Shown here: positions 53,502-64,000 of the stretch, piece after piece
Layout of the letters: each line of letters opens with the position of its first letter
How positions within the stretch are numbered: position 1 is the first letter of the stretch
Assembly: GCA_030374765.1 (NCBI GenBank)
Contig: JARGXX010000010.1
Location: 806,001 to 870,000, forward strand
Direction: 5' to 3'
Length of the DNA stretch: 64,000 nucleotides
DNA from: Agarophyton chilense
Lineage: Eukaryota > Rhodophyta > Florideophyceae > Gracilariales > Gracilariaceae
Position numbers and translations under genes: made by a program
The notes under the pieces: model-generated
What the model saw: only the letters and a program-made list of their open reading frames with translations
What the model was told of the DNA's origin: nothing
Database searches by the model: none

Positions 53502-54418
53502 TGTAGAGCAACGCCCAGTTAGGGGATACTTGAAGATGCAACTCATAGAATGAGGATTGAACCCTCCGAGGGTTATGACTATGATCCCCTCTAAGGTGTG
53601 CTGAGGTGGCACTGTTTTCTGGTTAGAATTCGCCGATGAAGTGAAAATTCGGATGGCCCATGGTTGGATTGGCCCCGTGATACACGTGGCTTAATTTTGG
53701 CACCGATTTTTCGGATATTTGTTAGAACGTTGGATTTTTGGGCCCTGACAATGGGATCTCCACGTGTATGGCCCTGAGCAGGTGTGCACTACTGTAGAGT
53801 TTAGTTAGTGGGCCCTACTTAGGGAGACGAGATCTGACAGTCCGAAGCTCAAAGTAAATGGTAACCAAGGTTGGTCTTCGATACCTTTAGAGGTTCTTCG
53901 TCGCCATCGTTTCGGCCTTACAACCCGGAACGGGCTCTGGTTAGCAGCGCCTGCGTAGGGACACGACTCCACTTGGAGAGTGCCCACGTTTGGGTTCCGT
54001 GCAACCACCCCCTTGGGACCGCTCAGACGACCTGCGTGCACGATACCCCGTGGGGGTTCTGCTTACTTGTTGCGTGCTTTTTGTGTTTCCTTTCGAGGAC
54101 AGGTTTTCGCCCCTGTATTGGGTTTCTTTTGTTGTTTCGCCCCTTTTCTGGTTCTTGGGTCCGGTGCCTGTTAGTGCCCGCCCCTCGCCCCGTTTTTCCT
54201 CTTCGCCGGATTTTCCCCCATTCTTTGGGATACTTATACCCATTCCCGACCCAGCGATTTCTACCCCTCACCTCCGTCGGTACTGCCGGAATCCCCGGTG
54301 GGAGTTACACCCCACACTACGGGTGGAACAGAGGGCTCCGTCTCTGAGTCTGCCTCCCCCAGGGAGCAAGGCTTCGAACACCTTGAGAGCACTTCCCGTC
54401 GCCGGGTTTTGCTCCACA
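53502..54418 (+). repeat. Gypsy-C 3' LTR
   Basis: Same ends as the 5' LTR; about 14 differences by eye. Followed by the TTGTC duplication. Confidence 0.95.
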
Positions 54419-54423
54419 TTGTC

Positions 54424-55399
54424 TACACAATATAGTGGCTCAACGATCTCGCTTTGCCACTCAGAAAAACTTCCCCAGCCAGATTTTTGTGGTTCTTAGT
54501 ATTTTTTTGCTTTTCCGTGCAACGACTCTCCTCGATGGTTGTGCCGCGTTATCCAAGATAAACATACCCACCCCGCGTCTTCAAGATAACTGCTACTGCC
54601 GATGGCGTCTATTATTAATTACGTAACGTATTGTTGCCCCTGTATAGGAAGGTTCTTATCTGGTTTCCTTTGCCTCCCGTGCCTCACGCTCCGTTTGCTC
54701 CCATTTGGTGACCCTTCTTTCATTTCTGACAATCTCGTGGCTGAGTACCCTCTTTGCAATAATAGCTTTGGACTGACTCTTTCCACCTTACTCTCTTCCC
54801 TTGTCGTGTCTGTTTGCCTCGAGCTTACACCCCGACTTCGTCGTGCCTTGCTGGATAGGCTCCGTTGCTGTGCTATCTCCCAGAGGGAACGATACCAAAC
54901 GTATTCGTGTTTTTAGCATATGTAATGCATATTGAATCGAATGATCGAAAACCAAAGTCGATATACGGCATTCATAGTCTATTCATAGTACTGTACACGG
55001 TGACGGTATATTTTGAAAAGAATACTACAAGGAAAGGTTAGATATTAAGAATAATTTAATAGCACTGTACTACTAAACACTTGTATGATGTGATCCCCAA
55101 ATACTTAATTCGTTTATTCCAGAATATTTAACTTGTGGCACACCACTGGATAGACATCACCGTACAGTAGCTCTTTTGCCTCCCGGCACAATAAAGGCCA
55201 CTTGGCCCCGGGTGAGGAAAGCATAAGCCAACCAACAACCAACTTACCACCATCTTGGTGTTCTTCAGGAATCCTAAAGACGCTACAGACTAAAGAGCAC
55301 CTATACTCTCTGTGCTATTCTCAATGAGCTATAGCTCTTGTTTCAAAGATATCCTCCCCTTTGCGCGGAATATCGCTTCTTTGTTGTTTGTTTGATGTG
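54424..55399. other. No supportable gene
   Basis: Pyrimidine-rich at first (a 104-aa ORF at 54602-54916 with no motif), then AT-rich. It may include part of the left LTR of Gypsy-D, but no boundary could be fixed. Confidence 0.35.
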
Positions 55400-55690
55400 T
55401 TGTTTTTGTTGTTTTGTTGTTCTTTTGTGTGTGCACAAGGGTTTGGGAGCCGATCTCGTGTGTCTCACGTACCGCCGTACCTGTAATATTATCTCGTGTC
55501 TACACGCATATTTTCTCTCCTGAGGCTTCCCTGATCACCGTCTTTCGTGCATTTTCTTTCAAGGACAGTCGCTCGCAAGGCGAAGCCCGTTCCCCCGGTG
55601 TTTTCTGTGGACATCCACTCGCTATCGAGAACACTGCACTCTCTCGTGGAATACCACATTGTTGTTTCGTCTTCAAATCTTTCACCACAA
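55400..55690 (+). repeat. Probable Gypsy-D 5' LTR remnant (start unresolved)
   Basis: Ends CTTTCACCACA directly before TGGTCCCCTGACTTAG, as the Gypsy-C LTR ends CTCCACA before its primer site. The sequence is otherwise too diverged to align by eye, so only the right edge is supported. Confidence 0.4.
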
Positions 55691-55857
55691 AGTGGTCCCC
55701 TGACTTAGAAGAAGTTAAGCCCATCTTTGTTTTTTGGTCCAAAAGGTGGATCTCACACTCGTCTGGCCGTTCTCTTTAAGATTCGTTCCCGATTTTGAGG
55801 ATTGTTAGCCCTTTGTGGAAAACTGTGGTTATCCGGAAAACGGTCGAACTGTCTAAT

Positions 55858-57720
55858 ATGTGCCGATGGCTGTCTGATGCTGACCCCTCCCAAACGCGGA
55901 GCCAATACCTCCCCGACATGACCCTCATCAAATTGTCCGATGTCAGAAGAGATTCGTCACTGTCCTCTCTCCCAAGGTTCACTCTAAACCCGAAGGTGAG
56001 GGCCAGGGCCTTTTGAATATTTTAAATCTACAGACAAGGGCATCGAATGAAGGGCCCTTTAATGGAGAGGAACTTGATCCTGCCGTGAACACGCATGTCC
56101 CCGCAGATTCTGCTACCTCACAGGAAAAAAAATGTCATATTTAAAATGATGTAGACTTGCGAAAGAAGTTCACTGAGGATCAAAAAGTTCATAAAGCTCT
56201 CGTGGAGGAGTTTGAAGTTCAGCGTGTCAGGTTCGATACCTCTTCTGTGAAAGATTTGTTCGAAGACATCTGTCTTTTACGGGCGGACGTCAACACACTG
56301 ATCGAATGGTTCTGTGGTGCTTCCGTTTACGGGAAGAATATTGAAACCCAAATCGATCTTGTCAGTTCCCGTTTGCAGACGTTAGATCAACCCCTCTTGA
56401 TGAATGATAACGTGCCAGCGTAATCACTTTCTGTCTCGCAAAACGCGAGGCCTCAGAAGAATGGAGATAACCGACGAAGGGGAAAGAAGCAAGACAGTTT
56501 TGATTCCGACTTCCCGGATTCCTTTTGATCTTCACGGAACTTTCACCATTGAAATGGGTCGACTTCATAAGATTTTTCATTTGATGACGGTGATCAAAGT
56601 CACTCAACTCGTTGTAAACCGTCGTCGGCCACCCAAGGTGTAGTTCGTACACGTAGTAAGAAAAGAAAGCACATTCGTTTTAAGGAATTGATTTGCACGA
56701 ACCCCCTGTGTAAACAACTTGTTGCAGACCGATGTTATCGGTTGGACGACTCCTCATTGGATCGTACACCATATGGAATGGGTAGGGCGAAAGCCTGCAT
56801 AAAGCGTATGCAACTTTCTCTCTGTAACCATTCCTTTCTGGAGACGACCACATCTTGGTGTTGTTTTTTTTGCACGCTTTTTAGCGGAAGACGACATAGT
56901 TGGTATGAATACGGACCATATTTATATTGCGCTTTTGTACTGTCTCCTTGGCCTTTCTGAGAATCAGTACGACACTGTAAGGAGTTTATCCAGAGCCGCC
57001 GATGCAGTAATGAAGTGCTGGCCCGCAGCCGTACAATACTTACTGAGGCCACATCTCACTAGTCGGCCGATTCAGTCGGCTATTCTCGCCATTCGCGACA
57101 CCCACCAGAAGCCTGGAGAAAAAAAACCAAGTTCGTGGTACGTCTGAACAATAATTCTCACCATTGCAGTAATTCTTACTCTGCTAGAGAGCGTTTCACC
57201 ATGTACACCAATGAATTGGATCTCGCAATCCGTACTCTGGTGGCCCGATATCGACAAGATGGAAAGAGACCCCCGTCTTTGGAGTTAGAACAAATGGCGC
57301 AAGTGTAAGGCAATGCGCTCCGAGCTTTTTTCCCTGGTAAGAAGGTCCATTTCGCAAAGATTTTCATGATGCAAACGAATTCACCATCCTCATTGCTGGT
57401 CGCGAGTGGGCACCCTAAAATGATTACGATAACCTCCACTTCGCTCCCAGCGACATCCTATTTGTTCGGACAACAGAGCTTTCCTCTGTTGGGAGGTCTA
57501 CATAGACTACACCGCCCTGCATCACTACAAGAGCAAGTACTGATAGCTTAATCGTATTAACAGGGTATGGGACCAGTTTCATCGCTGTGGTTGCGGGTTC
57601 AAATCCCGATATGTGATGGAAGACCAAGAGATTTGTACAGGTGTACAAAAGTGGAGAAATGTCTAGGTTAAAGGCAAGACTACTCTATAAGCTTGGGACC
57701 TCGCCTTGAGAAGTGACTAC
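55858..57720 (+). pseudogene. Gypsy-D gag, heavily decayed, related to Gypsy-C
   Basis: Starts at the position equivalent to Gypsy-C gag (MCRWLSDADPSQTRSQYL). A coiled-coil block at 56157-56420 (EDQKVHKALVEEFEVQRVRF) and the gag core near 56930-57110 (YCLLGLSENQYDTVRSLSRA, CWPAAVQYLLRPHLTS, AILAIRDTHQKP) parallel Gypsy-C (FLKGMAEDQFNSVRAS, AILALRDTRQKP). Many stops. A repeat-flanked insertion interrupts it at about 57490-57808. Together with the pol remnant it marks an old member of the same lineage. Confidence 0.75.
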
Positions 57721-57808
57721 AGGTTGAGGGGGTGTATTGGAAGGTCTAAATAGTCTAGACCGCCCTGCATCACTACAGGAGCAAGTACTGATATCTCAAT
57801 CGTTTTAA
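57491..57808. repeat. Pair of 70-bp direct repeats flanking a segment with a tRNA-like B box
   Basis: Copies at 57491-57560 and 57739-57808 share CCGCCCTGCATCACTACA, GAGCAAGTACTGATA and the flanking GGTCTA..AGAC. Between them GCGGGTTCAAATCCCG (B box GGTTCAAATCC, 57596-57606) follows TAGCTTAATCG, which resembles an A box. No full cloverleaf could be folded, so this is at most a tRNA-derived SINE or degraded tRNA insert. Confidence 0.5.
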
Positions 57809-58479
57809 TACCCTCCACTACAAATGTCTCTAATGACACGGCCTGGGAGCAATCCCTGCTTTATGCAGCTTCATCCCTGGTCCAAGGGCCCCGCATTTCT
57901 TATGCGAACTCAATTACTCAACAGAGTCATCGAGGATGTACGGATGACGGTCCTGCAGTGAAATTCATGTATGCTCATTCCGGTTTGTGGCCCCACGCTC
58001 TGGACTCATATAGCACATATGTTATGAACAAAGTCATATTTTCTTGGACTGTATTCTAACATTTAGATAATCCACCCGATTGATCGGTAATCATGCGGCG
58101 TTGACGTCTCGGGAGGCAAAAAAGATCGTCCCCATTGCTTCCTATCTCGGTGCCAAGAAGGACTTCCTACAGAATATTTTGGATACGAACTCGAGGAATG
58201 AGTTGCTCAACACGGAACATCAAAGAACGAACCTCTGTCCTATTCATAAGGACAACGACACTGGCGTTCCCATTCCAATGGTTCATGATTCTCAGGCCCC
58301 GTTCCAGACGATACAGGCCCAGGAAGACTGAATACGTGATCTTCTCTTTTGGAAGAGGCATGTCCAACGGTGAGGCTGCTGTTTACAGCCGAGGCGTCCC
58401 TGCCCCGCTCCTCGGTCGAAATCCTTAGCTGGAAACCGGCCGTCTCAGACGTGGGCTTTGAGAACATTTGTATTCTGCA

Positions 58480-61400
58480 TCCACTGTGGAAACGGAGTAT
58501 GAATACCCGAATCCCAGATACAGTTATGGTGATGGCCGAGCGCAATTATAGGGAGTATGCTGATCTTGGCTTATTTATCCAATTTATGGTGTGAGTTCTC
58601 ACTGTTTTCGGTACAGGTGCTTTTCCGAACTTCATCGTGGATTAGCTCTTGCCTCCACCCATGTAGTATCAGATTCACCTTTGCGTAATACTGGACGTCG
58701 CAGATGCGAATAACAACCCGTTTTCAACATTGAAAATCATCGACCTTGTCGCCCGCTTGGGGTCTTTCATGGTGAAAATTAATTTCATCCTATGCATAGA
58801 ATTTGCTGCATCCGTAATAATTGGATGTGACTAATTTGATATATTCATTGACACCGTAATGCCCCGCGTTATGCGTGTGGAACTGGAAGACAGTTCGTAG
58901 GTTCCAATCTTCCATTGTCAGTTAAATCCAGTCTCAAAGGAGCTCATACCCCAGCCTACGGCGCAGGAAACCCCTGCCGTTTCACGGAAATATACTAAGC
59001 TTTAGATGGCCACGCCGATACGAATCCTACCTGAGACCTATGTTTGGGTACCTGCCAACTTCTGTAAACATAGATTTTGGGTTTTTCAAGCCTTTCCATC
59101 GTTATACGATTAATACCAACTCATCGTAGCGAGTGTTGTTGTTGTGATTGACCCAGGCAATACTTTTGCGGTTCTGGATGCCAATCTGGGAGCCACCTTA
59201 TAATTATTGGTGCTCATCCATGATATTGGGTCGGCCATGCCTCACTCCACCGCAGTGGTCCCTACTGAGTCGACCGCGGCTGATATACTCAGCCTCGTTC
59301 ACTCTGAGGGGGGGGGTGTACGGTCACCGAAACACCCAAAAATCTGGATCGTCAACCTGCTGAAACAGAAATACCCCCGTTCCATCGAGATGTGACCGAA
59401 TAGACCCCGTGAAACAACACGAATAATTTGACCTCGGCCATGTGCTGGAATCGCATCGTGAACGTCTCTGTGACATGTTACGAGAGTTGAAATCAATAAA
59501 AAATGGCTCTGTTGGGGAGATTATTACAACGAAACACCAGATAGACTTTTTGCTGAACACCATATCGGTTGATCAACACCCGTTTAGAGAACGATCTTAT
59601 GCTCGTGAAGAGAAACAGTTCCAAGTGGAAAAAATATTGAGAGCTAAAATGATCGAACGCCCCAGTCGCCGAGGGCATCTCCTGTTTTACTTGCTCCGAA
59701 ACCCAATGGGTCCTGGTGTTTCTTTATAGACTACCGATGCTTGAAAAACGTACCCGGAAAGGTCGTGTATCTGATTCCAAGCATAGATGAGTATATCTAG
59801 TCGCTTGACACTGCTACCTTTTTTTCGGCTCTGGACGCCAATTGCGGATACTGGTAAGTTTCTGTCAGAAACGAGAACCAGGACAAGTCTGATTTTGTTT
59901 GTCATTTGGTAATCTACTGTTCCAAACGGATGAATTTGGGTCTGAACAGCGCCCCAGCTACCTTTCATCGAGCTCTTGATACCCTACAAGCCCGTATTAA
60001 GTAGTTTACCTGCCTCGTCTATCTGGACGATATCATTATTTTCTCAGATAATCTGGATGACCACCTCACTCATGTCAGGGACATTATGATCAGGGTCCGT
60101 GGGACTTAAAAAACGGTTAAGTTAGAAAATTTTAACTTCTCCACAGATACTGTAAAGTATCTTTATCACATTATCCATCATAGACAGGTAATGATCGAAG
60201 AATCTCAAGTGAAATCGCTTCAACTAGAGAACTAAGCTATAACACAAAAGAAACTACGCACCTTTCTAGGATTGATAGAGGTCTACCGACTATTTATACC
60301 GAACTGTTTGGACATCGCCGAGCCCTAAAACGCGCTTTTGCCCATCAAATACTCTCCGATTTTATGGTTCCAAAACCCGGACTACCGGTCGCGGTGGACA
60401 TATACGCTAGCGACTACAAAGTAGGTTGTGCTATATTTCAGACAACTTCTGAATGATAACGGAAAACCATTGGGTATTGATGATGTTCGCTGATTTTCCA
60501 TGAACGCAACTACTCCATGTCGGAGAAAGAAGTTCTCGCAGTTGTTTGGGCCGTTTCTACTTTCCGCCCCTATCTCATGGGTGTGCAATTTAGTGTCCTC
60601 GTAGATCACTTTTCCCTACGGTGTCTCTTAATCATCTCTGAACCTGCAGACCCTTTAATTCGTTGGAGACTCTGCCTAGAGAAATATTGCTTCGAAGTGA
60701 ACTGCAGTAAGGACATGAAAACCATGCAAGCGGACGTTCTATCACGTTTACCAACGAATGGAGAAGCCATGACCGCCGATGACAATATTACGGCTTGCTT
60801 CGTCGTAGGTGATCGAGAATCGGACGAGTTGGATCGAAATCAAGATACAGGGCCTGAAGATTCCGCATCTGATGCGGGATGGTACATATTTCTCGTCGCT
60901 GACGACACTGAAAAGCTCCCACCGGATAACTTCGTACTGATACGTTCGGAAGAGATCGTTGGGGAACAACAAGGCGACCCGTTATATACGAAGATACGCA
61001 GCAGTCTTTACGGTGACTTATATCTTCCCTTGGAGATAAGTGACAATGGACACCTCGTCAGAACGATACTGTCACTCTTAAAAGTAATGGTTCCGCATAC
61101 TCTACAGTCTAGAGAATTGCATCTATCGCATAATGCGAACCTTGAAGATCAAGCCGGTGGATGGAAGCTCTACCTCACTTTGTGAAGGAACTTTTACTGG
61201 ACACACATGGATTTTAGATTGCAACACAACAATGCGCTTTTTCATCGAATGTGCTAGGAATCGCTTGAAACTACACAAATATTCAACGAAGTTGACGATT
61301 CCCTTGCAAGTGATCCTTTCGAGTTGTTCGTAGTGGACATTCTCGGCCCACTCCTTAATACCCGATGTGAAAACAAATTGGTACTAGTTATTACGGATCG

Positions 61401-62428
61401 ATTGTAGAAGTTAGTTCGGACGCTACCCTTAAGAAAGATATCAATTTTCACGGTTGCAAAAGCTCTTATATCCTACTAGGTACTATATTAATCCACAACT
61501 CGCCTGTTCATCTTCTGCCCATTTCATTTAAAAGAAAGCAATTCGCATCGCGATTCTTTGAGCAAATGTGTCAGATTCTTGAAATCGGGAATTTTTTCAA
61601 AACGACGTACTACCCCCATTTTAATGGAAAATCAGAGTGTTTCAACCGAACGCTACATGCTTCCTTCCTTTCATACGTGGCCGATCATCCCAAACGCTGA
61701 CATCTGATTACTGACGCGTTAACGTTCGTATAAAATACGCAGGCACACCGTAAAACGGCTTTGACAGCATTCAAAATGAGTTTGTCCCGCTCTCCCCCCG
61801 CTATCGCGTTGGAACCCCGACTATGCTGGATGAATTCTCTTCTGTGAAAGAGTACGGCCCCAAGTAGAAATATTGGCTGACCAAATTGATTACAGCTGCT
61901 TGCAGTTCAATGGCCCGTGCTCAAGCCGCCTGCAAGCATGATATTGACTCTCACCTACGCGCTACGGCGCCATCGATCCAATCGGGTGACTACGTTTCCA
62001 TTCGTAGGGAGTACTGGAACCCCGATAAGGAGAAGCGCCACACTCCCTCGCCTATCGCGAACGGAAACTTCAAGCTAGTCTCTGTTAGAGAAGATTCCAT
62101 TATGGTGGAATGGTACAAAGCTCAAGAGCCCGTCTCCTGCGACCGCGTTGTTAAAGCCCCAACACAGCCCTTTGGCGTACCTCATTGTTGTGTACAGCCT
62201 TCTACAGTGGAAAGTGTTCCGCGTCACATCTCAATGGCTCAGCCCACTTCAGTGATTGCGAGACCCTCTTTCTTGCCACATAATACTCGGGGATTCTCTG
62301 ATCTACTGCCCTTGTCGGAAACTACCCAGGAGGTTCCATCTCTCACTCCGCTGCGCGGTCTCATGGTTCGTTGGAATTCCTTACCGCTCCCCACGGCGCT
62401 TTATCTGAGAAGGGGGAGGAGGATATAA
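58480..62428 (+). pseudogene. Gypsy-D pol, heavily decayed
   Basis: Parallels Gypsy-C pol across many stops and frame changes. Pre-protease VMVMAERNYREYADLGLFIQ (58520-58590); protease FGTGAFPNFIVD; RT catalytic LVYLDDIIIFSDNLDDHLTH (about 60015-60075), with the DD pair that Gypsy-C has lost. RNase H to linker is open at 60517-61185 (MSEKEVLAVVWAVSTFRPYL, ADVLSRL). Integrase VVDILGPLLNT and LVITDRL near 61330-61405. The C-terminal GPY-type region at 61886-62428 (DYVSIRREYWNPDKEKRHTP) matches Gypsy-C's FLRKEYYNPEKERRHKL. Not functional. Confidence 0.82.
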
Positions 62429-62889
62429 ACGTAAACCCGGGCAATCTCGTTTAAGCCAAATCCGTCAAGAGCATCTGACACACTGAAAGTGGAATTAACT
62501 CGTTGCCAAGTGAAGGATAAATCAGCAAAAGAAGTACCCCGCCGCACCAATGCTGCCAAGTGAGATGCTATCCACCTACCTTCCCAGCACTTGGACTAAA
62601 TCAATACCAAGACTTCGGAAGAAAACGTTGGAAACGATACTGGAACGCCGAAGCGTTTGAACTCACCAACAACGCTACTGCGCGAGCCTTCACGTGAAGA
62701 GGCGGGACACGCCACGGTACGGATCGCTCTCAGTCAGCAGTTGGAACGAGTCAGTGGCAGAACGGCCCCCACCTCGGGATATTCCAATCAGCTCCCAAGG
62801 CTGTCACTTTTTCGATACACGGAGCATACTGGCAAAGCCGCCTTTGTTGTCAACTTCCTCAATGTCACGAAGGATATTAGCTCATAAGC

Positions 62890-63123
62890 TTGTGCAACGC
62901 GACCCCGACCCCCCGTCTTAGAAAGGAGTCTGCGCCAAAAACACAGCCCAGCCGAAAGTTTAACAAGCAGAACTTCTTCATAGACCACATTGTAAAATAT
63001 TCATACCATCCAGATTGTTACGTACAGTATCTGGTCCATTGGTACGGCTATTACCCCGAGGCCAACTTGAATGAACCGATTGAGCATCTCCCACATTCGA
63101 AAGTGGTTTCATATCATTTCTGA
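62890..63123 (+). pseudogene. Gypsy-D chromodomain ORF
   Basis: Reads QNFFIDHIVKYSYHPDCYVQ, LVHWYGYYPEANLNEPIEHL, PHSKVVSYHF, a direct counterpart of the Gypsy-C chromodomain ORF, and again lies well downstream of the integrase with stops between. It is open without a clear ATG, consistent with a former spliced exon or a decayed start. Confidence 0.75.
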
Positions 63124-64000
63124 ACGCGGAAATGGATCCAGGAAACGATCATTAACGCCTAGGTGGGATAGTCGAACCACTGTGGTGGAAGAAAAGTTGG
63201 AAGATAGAAGGATGTTTTGAAAGTGGAAAGAGGAGAAAAGGTATGGCTGAGGGTAAATTATATGTCGCCTTACACCGGTGATGGCTCCCAGCTGGTTCCT
63301 TCGTCTATGCAATAACGATTTGCGGTTGGTTTTCGACTTTCGTCGTGTCTGATCCCCCCTTCTCTTTTTTCGTTACAGAAAGGGGATAGGCTTTTCATCC
63401 ACGTTTCTGGTTTCCAGTTGCTTCTGTGATCCGTAATCATAGTTCTCCCTCATAATTTATGATTTTTAAGGTTTATATCGCGCTTTTAACCATCTATGCT
63501 GCTATGGGTCGCCCACGGGTCGTCGTGGTAGAGCCCTCTTTTAGGATGTGGATTTCATCGACCACTGCTGTGCTAGCACTAATTCTCTTTATTAACTCTC
63601 CCGAGATCTCTCGTTCATGTCTTTTTATCTTCGGGGACGAATTCGGTACCCGGTTGTTCATGATTGTTTTTCTCCGATGTAAAATTGTTGAGCTCTACAG
63701 TACTTTTTTGAAGTTAGTTGCGGAAATTCCGGATCTCGGTGAATCTTTTTCCAATTTGTATGAGACTTTGTCACAGATCATTCTGGTTGCTTATACGCGA
63801 CAAAGTGAACTCAGAAACCAATTATCTTGGTTAAATACAAAGTTATGGCACCATGGAAGTCAGGAATCTATTTTTAGCTTGAACTAGAACGCGTCTTGAT
63901 TTCCCCCTTTATCGGTGATTAATCTCTCCATTCTTGAATTCATTCGAAGGTTTAAGCTTTACATTAGGGAACTTCTAAGACTTATCGGGTTTGTCTCCCG
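63124..64000 (+). other. Downstream of Gypsy-D; one unrecognised ORF
   Basis: After the chromodomain the sequence loses similarity to Gypsy-C and no antisense ORF is seen. A 142-aa ORF (63459-63887) with hydrophobic start (MIFKVYIALLTIYAAMG) and helical end (TRQSELRNQLSWLNTKLW) has no recognised family; it could be a decayed gag leader of another element. Confidence 0.3.

Larger units (their letters stand above)
42613..54418 (+). mobile_element. Gypsy-C: complete 11.8-kb Ty3/gypsy chromodomain element with antisense ORF
   Basis: Two 917-bp LTRs (42613-43529, 53502-54418) flanked by the perfect 5-bp duplication TTGTC (42608-42612, 54419-54423). Order: LTR, primer site, gag (43757-45787), pol in the -1 frame (to 50115), a separate chromodomain ORF (50923-51162), a purine-rich repeat, a long antisense ORF (53459 to 51564), a polypurine tract and LTR. 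The LTRs differ at about 14 positions by eye (about 1.5%), younger than Gypsy-B. Pol has two nonsense codons and a mutated RT active site, so this copy is defective on its own. Its closest relative here is the decayed Gypsy-D next to it. Confidence 0.96.

Noticed and set aside
57540-57640. A functional tRNA gene
   Set aside because: Only the T-loop-like B box is convincing. The acceptor ends do not pair and no anticodon arm can be drawn.

Overview
This is a eukaryotic nuclear window dominated by mobile elements. Many reading frames are broken, the LTR elements carry measurable LTR divergence, and only a few genes look like host genes: a three-exon bZIP gene at 31.5-33.9 kb and a tyrosine/dual-specificity-type phosphatase at 35.7-36.6 kb. 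The mix of chromodomain Ty3/gypsy elements, PIF/Harbinger, piggyBac and CACTA/Plavaka-like transposons with sparse short introns would fit a macroalgal genome, perhaps a florideophyte red alga. That organism call is a guess from style, not from a marker gene.

Left part (1-14.4 kb). A decayed piggyBac transposase (69-1490) is followed by a PIF/Harbinger element with convergent Myb/SANT-like (2990-3898, +) and transposase (9006 to 4047, -) genes. A Ty3/gypsy element (Gypsy-A, 4387-7988) sits inside that transposase gene, flanked by the 5-bp duplication CCATG. Another DDE transposase remnant (11.2-12.0 kb) and a probable Tc1/mariner-like relic (12165-13459) follow.

Centre (14.4-30.2 kb). Gypsy-B is a complete chromodomain Ty3/gypsy element, with 400-bp LTRs at 14401-14800 and 29775-30174 and TSD ATGTC. 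It carries a 10.45-kb DNA transposon (about 14925-25375) inserted after codon 21 of gag; removing it restores the gag frame. The DNA transposon has imperfect TIRs (CGTCWGTGTTCTYGGAATGCT), shared subterminal AAACTAGC motifs and a broken Plavaka/CACTA-like transposase. It also carries an unusual cargo on the opposite strand: a beta-class (DPPY before the AdoMet motif) bacterial-type DNA adenine/cytosine-amino methyltransferase, a SET-domain protein in the same frame just after one TGA, a basic protein and a 607-aa coiled-coil protein. A tandem array of roughly 75-bp hairpins lies upstream of the methyltransferase. This element, which pairs a DNA-modifying and a histone-modifying enzyme with a transposase, is the most interesting object in the window.

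Right part (30.2-64 kb). After the two host-like genes and a 338-bp foldback come a DDE transposase fragment, a LINE fragment and Gypsy-C. Gypsy-C is a complete 11.8-kb element (917-bp LTRs at 42613-43529 and 53502-54418; TSD TTGTC) with gag, a -1-frame pol, a separate chromodomain ORF and a long antisense ORF of about 631 codons next to the 3' LTR. Its RT active site reads YLDH and pol has two nonsense codons. A much older relative, Gypsy-D, fills 55.7-63.1 kb. In both Gypsy-B and Gypsy-C, gag ends in the same string (CGAAAAACTAA) followed by a hairpin, with pol in the -1 frame, which suggests programmed frameshifting.
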